Below are positions 58,716 to 64,000 of a DNA stretch of 64,000 nucleotides, piece after piece. The notes under the pieces were generated by a model. The model did no database searches, was not told the DNA's origin, and saw only the letters and a list, made by a program, of their open reading frames with translations. The translations under genes and the position numbers were made by a program. The stretch lies in NCBI GenBank assembly GCA_021810045.1, contig JAJZJR010000009.1, positions 1 to 64,000 on the forward strand. The letters are read 5' to 3'. Origin of the DNA: Thermoplasmata archaeon. GTDB taxonomy: Archaea > Thermoplasmatota > Thermoplasmata > Thermoplasmatales > Thermoplasmataceae. Within the stretch, counting starts at the first letter, position 1; each line of letters begins with the position of its first letter.

Positions 58716-60380
58716 TCAGCGGCTTATCTTCTTTCTCAGCACATCCTTCTGTGCCTTTCCCACGGGATTACGCGGGATGTTATCCACAATTTCCACTCTT
58801 TCCGGCCACTTATACTTGGCCACATCATTCTCCTTCATAATATTTGTAACTTCATCAAGGCTTACGTTTCCACTCCCTGTAGGCACTATAAACAGGCAGA
58901 CTCTCTCCCCGAGCCTCTCATCTGGATATCCAACAGCCGCAACATCTGCAACAAGAGGGCTCTTCTTTACAATATCCTCAATCTCTGCAGAGCTTATGTT
59001 GAAGCCTCCTCTTATGATAATGTCCTTTAGACGGTCATAGAAAGCTATCCTTTTGCTGTCCACGATTTTGAACAGGTCACCCGTGTGGAAATAGCCATCC
59101 GGGTCGAATGCTTTCTCTGTGAGCTCAGGCTGATTGAAGTATCTGGGAATTGTAAGAGGACTCTTAAAGCACAGCTCCCCGACGCTGCCTGGCTCCAGCA
59201 CTTCTTTTCCTGTTTCAGGATCCACGATCTTAGTGTCTATTGCCTTGAAGAAGGGAATATCTCCTTCCTTAATTCCCCTTGACCAGGGGAAACTCCTTGC
59301 CCTTTCCTCAAGCTCAGGAATGACCTCAGGTGTTGAGAAAAGGCCTGTACCCTCATTCTGTCCCCAGACATTCATGGATTCAATCCCCCAACGTCTCCTG
59401 AACTCCTCAAATGTCCAGGGAGGTGGAGGAGCAGAACCCTGGGCAAATAATCTTGTTGAACTCAGATCGAAGCTGTCTACGTTGGGATGCTTCAGCATGG
59501 CAACAACAACTGCAGGGACTCCCAAAGTGAAGTTTACCTTTTCCTCAATCAATTGCCTGAAATAAAGAACAGGGTCAAAGGGATGGTGGAGTACGAATGT
59601 TCCCGAAACAAGTATCCATGGAACCACCCCCACTGCAATACCTGTCATGTTGACCAGCGGTGCCGGATTCATTATAACATACCCATCTTCCATGATCCCA
59701 CCTCTGTGTTCATTTCTGTAAAAGAATCTCAGAAATCCCCAGTTGTTATGGCTCATGGGACATGCCTTGGGCTCCTTCTCTGTTCCTGAAGTCCACTGAA
59801 TTACGGCAACATCGTTACCTGTAAGTGATTGCGTGGCAGCCTCTATTCCATTGTCAACAGGCTCCTCAGCCATTGCAGTTCTTACCTGGTCCAGTGAAAA
59901 TATATGTTTCAGTTGCGGGTTTTGATATCTGAGATCTTCTATCATATCCAGGTAATCAAATCCCTTGAACCTGGTAGACAGGTACACCGATGCCTTGGTC
60001 ACGGCCAGGACTCTTTCCAGTTCATGTGTTCTCCACTGCATGGGAATTGGTGATATGATTGCACCGACTCTCCAGGCTGCAAGATATACTGCAAGCAATT
60101 CGTAAATGTTGGGAAGCTGAATAACTATAACATCGTCCTTTTTAACTCCCTTTTTAAGGAAAAATGACGACAGCCTGTCAACCTTGTCCATGAGGTCACT
60201 GTATTTGATCCTCTCCGGGTGTAATCCTGTAATTTCTTCCTTGTTAAGCGGATCCACTATTGCAGTACGTTCAGGGTTGCGTGATGCATTCTCCAAGAAA
60301 ATTTCTATAAGGGTCCTGTTGTCCCACCAACCTTCCCTGGTGTACCTTTGGATACGTTCTTCGGAATCAATTACAACCAT
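58716..60380 (-). CDS. Acyl-CoA synthetase (AMP-forming)
   Basis: A 554-residue adenylating enzyme. The P-loop is VIQWTSGTEKEPKACPMSH (about 191-209), a second ATP motif is VWGQNEGTG, the hinge region is YFHTGDLFKI and GFNISSAEIEDI, and the catalytic lysine lies in NPVGKAQKDVL near the end. It activates a carboxylic acid to its CoA ester. The layout matches medium/long-chain or aryl-CoA ligases. The presence of acyl-CoA dehydrogenases, HCDH/hydratase and thiolase in the window points to fatty-acid activation. No partner genes adjoin. Confidence 0.9.
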   Translation of the reverse strand: MVVIDSEERIQRYTREGWWDNRTLIEIFLENASRNPERTAIVDPLNKEEITGLHPERIKYSDLMDKVDRLSSFFLKKGVKKDDVIVIQLPNIYELLAVYLAAWRVGAIISPIPMQWRTHELERVLAVTKASVYLSTRFKGFDYLDMIEDLRYQNPQLKHIFSLDQVRTAMAEEPVDNGIEAATQSLTGNDVAVIQWTSGTEKEPKACPMSHNNWGFLRFFYRNEHRGGIMEDGYVIMNPAPLVNMTGIAVGVVPWILVSGTFVLHHPFDPVLYFRQLIEEKVNFTLGVPAVVVAMLKHPNVDSFDLSSTRLFAQGSAPPPPWTFEEFRRRWGIESMNVWGQNEGTGLFSTPEVIPELEERARSFPWSRGIKEGDIPFFKAIDTKIVDPETGKEVLEPGSVGELCFKSPLTIPRYFNQPELTEKAFDPDGYFHTGDLFKIVDSKRIAFYDRLKDIIIRGGFNISSAEIEDIVKKSPLVADVAAVGYPDERLGERVCLFIVPTGSGNVSLDEVTNIMKENDVAKYKWPERVEIVDNIPRNPVGKAQKDVLRKKISR

Positions 60381-60571
60381 TTGAGAATAATAAAATGTAA
60401 AAGCTAATAATCTTTGGCATGACAGGTTTCATCAACTGATTGATCCTTTCCCTGGAAATGCAGTCACAGAGAGAATCAATTTTTACGGTGCTTTACAGAA
60501 ATTATTGGGTTGCATCACGGGAGTTACGTTTCTTGTGAGAATGCCCATGAACTATCTGTGCAGGTTCTCAG

Positions 60572-61069
60572 CTAGAATTTGTGGTATTTTTCTTTTTTCA
60601 GTTCTTCCAGCACCTGAATGCCAAGGCCAGTCAATTCAGAATTCCTTGTCATCAGTCCCATGCGAATCATCTTTGCTGCTTTCTCTTCCATCAAACGCTC
60701 TTTTCCTCTGTTCATGAGGCATTGTATGCAATCGTCTGCCAGGAATTCAACGTAACTGGCAGGATTGATATTGTTCAGTGCAGCAACCCCATCCCTGGTT
60801 ATCTGGAAATATGTGTGATGTTTGTGAACTTCAGCACTCTTTTTCAGTTTTGCAGCAGTTCTCTTTATGGAAGTATTGGTGTATTTTTCAAGCAGTCCAT
60901 GCTGTTCCAGTTCATGGATGCACGAAAGCACAGTATCCCTTTGTATTTCTGTATATTTTGTTACGTTCTTCGCATAGTCAACTTTGGCGATCCTGAAATG
61001 TTCAAGCACCCTGAGGAGTGTGTTGTTTAGAATCAGTTCATCCAGGAGTTGGTTCATTCCACGTATCAT
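60572..61069 (-). CDS. Winged-helix protein (DUF2250-like)
   Basis: A 165-residue soluble protein. Residues 12-60 look like a winged helix: LLRVLEHFRIAKVDYAKNV, then QRDTVLSCIHELEQHGLLEKY. A wing region with KKSAEVHKHHTYFQITRDG follows, and the second half is helical with a CIQCLM pair and a basic end. This arrangement is like archaeal DUF2250 proteins, taken to be transcription regulators. It is near tRNA-Phe and has no obvious target. Confidence 0.6.
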   Translation of the reverse strand: MIRGMNQLLDELILNNTLLRVLEHFRIAKVDYAKNVTKYTEIQRDTVLSCIHELEQHGLLEKYTNTSIKRTAAKLKKSAEVHKHHTYFQITRDGVAALNNINPASYVEFLADDCIQCLMNRGKERLMEEKAAKMIRMGLMTRNSELTGLGIQVLEELKKEKYHKF

Positions 61070-61154
61070 GCTTCCAAATCATAAAAAAATGACTAAATGA
61101 AACCAAGAAGAATGTATTTTAATTCACGGTTATAAAAATTTAGTATCTGGGAAG

Positions 61155-61227
61155 TGCCGTGAGCCGGGATCGAACCAGCGACCTTATGATCTTCAGTCAT
61201 ACGCTCTCCCAACTGAGCTATCACGGC
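61155..61227 (-). tRNA. tRNA-Phe (anticodon GAA)
   Basis: Read on the minus strand, a 73-nucleotide cloverleaf: acceptor stem GCCGTGA/TCACGGC, D arm TAGCTCAGTTGGGAGAGC, anticodon stem TATGA/TCATA with loop CTGAAGA (anticodon GAA), and T arm with GGTTCGATCC. The discriminator is A. CCA is not encoded and there is no intron. AT-rich sequence (TTATATAAG) lies about 20-25 bases before the 5' end on the minus strand, a suitable promoter. Confidence 0.95.
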
Positions 61228-61400
61228 GTATCTATGGGATTAGATTGGTTTATATAAGTATTTCAGGTCAAACACAATTTTTAGAGTTGCTTCATAAGAA
61301 ATACTTCAGAAATTATGAATAGAAATGAAATTTCGCAACTAACACAAGGAAGTATAAATAATAGAAATAAAATTATGATACTGTAATTTCCTTGGAAAAA

Positions 61401-62633
61401 ATGTCATTTTCAGCATGGTTTAAGTCGTTGAAGCTTACAGAACTTGTTTCCATAGTCATAACTATGCTGATGCCGGCCGTTGTAACATTTGTCTGGGTAT
61501 CTTTACCTCTTCTTCTCCTGCAGCTTAGAATAAACCTCGTCTTTCTGGGGGTTGTTTATTCCATAGGGATACTTGGTGGGCTCCTTATAAGAATACCATT
61601 GAGATTCTACATGGAAAGGGGAAGAACCGACATTCTCCCTGTAATGGCATTCCTTTTCGGCGGCATTTCCCTGGCAATGTTCTATATTTCCAGGAGCCTT
61701 GCATCCATAATTCTTGCGTTCCTTGTTCTCTCAATATCACATGCAATGTACAGGGCTGTAAATGGGCGTAAACAGGAAAGAAATCTGAGAAACACAGAAC
61801 CAATGAGGAATTTCTTCAGCCAGGATCTGGTCTCCACTGTTGGAATTTTTGCTCTCCTCATACTAAGTGGCCTGTTTACAGGAACAAAGATTGTTGAGTT
61901 ATATGGCATAATATCCGTGGCTGCATTGCTGATCGGATTCCTGGGAATGGCTTATTCACTTTCACAGAAAGGGACAAGCAACAAGTTCAGCCAGAAAACC
62001 TCATTCAGGAACCTTGTCAGGAATGCCATTGCACCCCTGAAATCATTCGATATGGTCACAAACAGAAGAGTGGTGTTTCCATTTCTTGCAATACAGATCC
62101 TTCTTTACCTTTCCATATGTATAGTTTCCATATTCCTGCCGGCAATGGCCATCAGGGATAAGATTGACCAGCAGGACATTTTCTTCATCTTTGCAGCCTT
62201 TGCAATAATAGGGTTCCTCCTGGACAAAGTGGCCCAGCACATCTCAATTCAGCCAATAAAAGATATATTCTACATGTTCAGGCCAATATTTCTCATAATT
62301 CCTTTCCTGATTCTTTCAATAGTAATTTCAAGCCTGCTTTTCATCGTTGGTTATTTCATTATCCTTCTCTGGATTTTCTCTGATTCTGCATCATCTGACA
62401 TGATGCTCAAGTCCATGGGAGAAGGAGATCAGATAAGATCCAGGATTCTTTTGACTTTCTTCTCTGTTCCAATCAGTATCATTGGTCCCCTTCTTGGCTC
62501 GCTGATATGGATGGCCTCTCCAAGGCTCCTTTACGGCATTGCAATTCTTCCTGCTGCAGTATCCATGCTGCTGGTAATGCTTATGATCGACAGGACTCCA
62601 CGCATATCGGCCCCCCAAACACACGAACAATAA
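61401..62633 (+). CDS. MFS-like multi-spanning membrane protein
   Basis: A 410-residue protein with 11-12 hydrophobic segments arranged in two halves around a basic central loop near residue 200 (SQKGTSNKFSQKTSF). The first half has no clear motif A, though IRIPLRFYMERGRTDIL occupies its place. The protein belongs to the divergent MFS members common in Thermoplasmatales; substrate unknown. The ATG at 61401 is taken; a TTG three codons upstream is in frame. The upstream stretch TATAAATAATAG near 61,355 can serve as a promoter. Confidence 0.7.
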   Translation: MSFSAWFKSLKLTELVSIVITMLMPAVVTFVWVSLPLLLLQLRINLVFLGVVYSIGILGGLLIRIPLRFYMERGRTDILPVMAFLFGGISLAMFYISRSLASIILAFLVLSISHAMYRAVNGRKQERNLRNTEPMRNFFSQDLVSTVGIFALLILSGLFTGTKIVELYGIISVAALLIGFLGMAYSLSQKGTSNKFSQKTSFRNLVRNAIAPLKSFDMVTNRRVVFPFLAIQILLYLSICIVSIFLPAMAIRDKIDQQDIFFIFAAFAIIGFLLDKVAQHISIQPIKDIFYMFRPIFLIIPFLILSIVISSLLFIVGYFIILLWIFSDSASSDMMLKSMGEGDQIRSRILLTFFSVPISIIGPLLGSLIWMASPRLLYGIAILPAAVSMLLVMLMIDRTPRISAPQTHEQ

Positions 62634-62733
62634 AGGCCCATTTAATGGATTTATTTGAAAATAATGAATCCCATCACCCCAATGGGATAGGATTCTATTT
62701 ATGTAAGGGGTCAATTATTGTGAGCAGATATTC

Positions 62734-63102
62734 ATGATTCCCGGAAAAATGAACTCACGTGAAGTAAAGAGAATGATGGCTCAGATGGGGATAAAATCCA
62801 CAGAAATGAGCGATGTAAAGACAGTGATCATGAAGGGTGCTACGAAGGATTACATGATCACTGATGCACAGGTTACAATGATTGAGGCTCAGGGTCAGAA
62901 GACATTCCAGATCATGGGAACCTTCAAGGAAGTGGCAAAGTCCGATGAGGAAACAAAGGCAGAAGCCGCACCCGCATACAGTGAAGAAGATGTGAAACTT
63001 GTCATGGAACAGGCATCAGTTTCAAGGGAAAAAGCTCTTGAAGCCCTGAAAAACGCTGATGGCGAACCAGCAAAGGCAATCATGGATCTTCTCCCTAAAT
63101 GA
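62734..63102 (+). CDS. nac: Nascent polypeptide-associated complex protein (archaeal NAC)
   Basis: A 122-residue ribosome-associated chaperone. The NAC domain is at about 8-68 (REVKRMMAQMGIKSTEMSD, then QVTMIEAQGQKTFQIMG), and a UBA domain at about 82-122 (YSEEDVKLVMEQASVSREKALEAL, AKAIMDLLPK). Archaeal NAC is a homodimer that binds emerging chains. Its stop overlaps the start of the CCA-adding enzyme gene by four bases (ATGA), linking two translation-related functions. Confidence 0.93.
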   Translation: MIPGKMNSREVKRMMAQMGIKSTEMSDVKTVIMKGATKDYMITDAQVTMIEAQGQKTFQIMGTFKEVAKSDEETKAEAAPAYSEEDVKLVMEQASVSREKALEALKNADGEPAKAIMDLLPK

Positions 63103-64000
63103 TCGATTTCATTCCAATACTGAAGAAATACAAGCCCACGGAAGAACAGAACCAGGAAATGGAGAGGACAGCTTCTGAGATCATGGGCAAGATCAACTCC
63201 ATACTGGAGAGGGATCATATAAATGCAAGAAGCCTTCTTGTTGGTTCGGTTGCCAAATGTACAAACCTTGCCAGCGGGGACATCGATCTGTTCGTTGTAT
63301 TTTCAAAGAAATATTCTTCAAGGGAAATGGAGAGACTTGGCCTTAGAATAGGCCATGAAGTGCTTCCCCAGGGAAGGGAGAAATACGCGGAACATCCATA
63401 TGTATCCGGCCAGCTTGGCGAAAGGAAGGTGGATATTGTCCCGTGCTTTGAGATTGCTCCGGGAACCCGTATCATCAGCTCAGTTGACAGGACTCCACTT
63501 CATACGGATTTTGTTCTGAAACACCTGGACCCTGAGGGAAGGGATCAGGTAAGGCTCCTGAAACTCTTCATGAAAGCAATTGGCGTGTACGGTTCTGAAA
63601 TCAAGGTATCAGGTTTCTCAGGTTATGTCTGCGAGCTGCTGGTGATCAAGTATGGTTCAATGCTTGATGTGCTCAGGATTTTTGCCGCACTCAGGGGAAA
63701 AATGAGGATATCCCTCACTGAGAGTGAAATCAAAGAATTCGATGCTCCCATTGTCATAATAGACCCAACAGACCTGACAAGAAATGCCGCTGCCGCAATA
63801 AGCCTAGAGAATTTTTCAAGAATGAAGATCAACTCACGGCTGTTCCTCTCCAAACCGGATAAGATTTATTTCAATGCCGAGGCTGCCTATGTTCCGGAAA
63901 AATACAGGGAAAGAGGAACTGTAATGCGGATTTTCACACTAGAACGCCCGGATATAATTGATGATATCCTGTTCAGCCAGGCCAACAGGTTCAGGAACAT
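63099..64000 (+). CDS. cca: CCA-adding tRNA nucleotidyltransferase, class I (cut by window edge)
   Basis: About 300 N-terminal residues are present; the frame is open to the right edge, so the rest lies outside. The nucleotidyltransferase motif LLVGSVAKCTNLASGDIDLF (Gly49-Ser50, Asp61 and Asp63) and a later RKVDIVPCFE strand with the third Asp define the archaeal class I enzyme. The helical middle domain has RDQVRLLKLFMKAIGVYGSEIK and SGYVCELLVIKYGS. It adds CCA to tRNA 3' ends, which fits both tRNA genes here lacking CCA. Start ATG overlaps the NAC stop. Confidence 0.93.
   Translation, partial: MIDFIPILKKYKPTEEQNQEMERTASEIMGKINSILERDHINARSLLVGSVAKCTNLASGDIDLFVVFSKKYSSREMERLGLRIGHEVLPQGREKYAEHPYVSGQLGERKVDIVPCFEIAPGTRIISSVDRTPLHTDFVLKHLDPEGRDQVRLLKLFMKAIGVYGSEIKVSGFSGYVCELLVIKYGSMLDVLRIFAALRGKMRISLTESEIKEFDAPIVIIDPTDLTRNAAAAISLENFSRMKINSRLFLSKPDKIYFNAEAAYVPEKYRERGTVMRIFTLERPDIIDDILFSQANRFRN

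Noticed and set aside
1-64000. CRISPR array or cas genes
   Set aside because: No regularly spaced short repeats and no Cas motif found; the only direct repeat of note is the 75-base transposase end.
1-64000. Ribosomal RNA genes or a replication origin with a Cdc6/Orc gene
   Set aside because: No rRNA-like sequence and no Orc/Cdc6 protein seen in any frame.

Overview
The window reads as a chromosome segment of a heterotrophic archaeon, most probably of the order Thermoplasmatales (acidophiles of the Thermoplasma, Ferroplasma or Cuniculiplasma kind). The domain is supported by an archaeal nascent polypeptide-associated complex protein, a class I CCA-adding enzyme, two tRNA genes without encoded CCA, a double-thioredoxin protein disulfide oxidoreductase, an AlaX editing protein, a bacterio-opsin-activator type regulator, TRASH-domain copper proteins and many promoters with a TATA-like box about 25 bases before a leaderless start. 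The order is inferred from the gene complement (2-oxoacid dehydrogenase operon, EtfABD, fused hydroxyacyl-CoA dehydrogenase/hydratase, many MFS and PHS transporters); species cannot be assigned.

Left edge, 1-4,144: the end of an integrated mobile element. It carries the tail of a DDE transposase, a P-loop ATPase with a C-terminal winged helix, an AbrB-like protein, two overlapping unknown genes, a winged-helix protein, and a short frame starting with a ribbon-helix-helix-like segment that reads straight into the 3' half of a tRNA-Thr(UGU) gene. This is the layout of the int(N) fragment left when an SSV-type archaeal integrase gene is cut by its own integration. The other half of the integrase should lie left of the window.

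Chromosomal core, 4.3-26.4 kb: glycolate/lactate oxidase pair (GlcD/GlcF), an MFS carrier, a HTH_10 regulator, a GNAT enzyme, a fused 3-hydroxyacyl-CoA dehydrogenase/enoyl-CoA hydratase overlapping an SCP2 protein, an isochorismatase-fold hydrolase, a disulfide oxidoreductase, AlaX with a metallo-beta-lactamase hydrolase, a DtxR regulator divergent from a cobalamin adenosyltransferase, and a six-gene operon lipA-E1alpha-E1beta-E2-E3-lipB encoding a lipoylated 2-oxoacid dehydrogenase complex together with its own lipoate-making enzymes. A secreted beta-propeller protein, a HIT protein and an unknown protein follow.

26.6-31.4 kb: a PHS-type transporter, then a graveyard of transposons (a TnpB relic, a DDE transposase pseudogene with a second TnpB fragment inside it), then two cell-surface genes enclosed by a 75-base direct repeat of the transposase 3' end.

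31.4-48.7 kb: etfB-etfA-etfD for electron transfer from acyl-CoA dehydrogenases to the membrane quinone pool; a copper module (CopA, a 46-residue YHS/TRASH protein and a divergent TRASH regulator); a thiolase followed by two acyl-CoA dehydrogenase genes, the second without the catalytic glutamate; prephenate dehydratase, dienelactone hydrolase, a GT4 glycosyltransferase and an MFS carrier. Together with the fused HCDH/ECH gene and the acyl-CoA synthetase at 58.7-60.4 kb this gives all steps of a beta-oxidation pathway.

48.7-64 kb: transposase debris, a tnpB pseudogene that has lost its zinc ribbon, an ABC importer for a ferric-iron or thiamine type substrate, a glycerophosphodiesterase, a large multi-membrane glycosyltransferase, a PhzF enzyme, an acyl-CoA synthetase, tRNA-Phe(GAA), an MFS-like protein, NAC and the CCA-adding enzyme, which runs off the right edge. 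No rRNA gene, CRISPR array or replication origin was seen.
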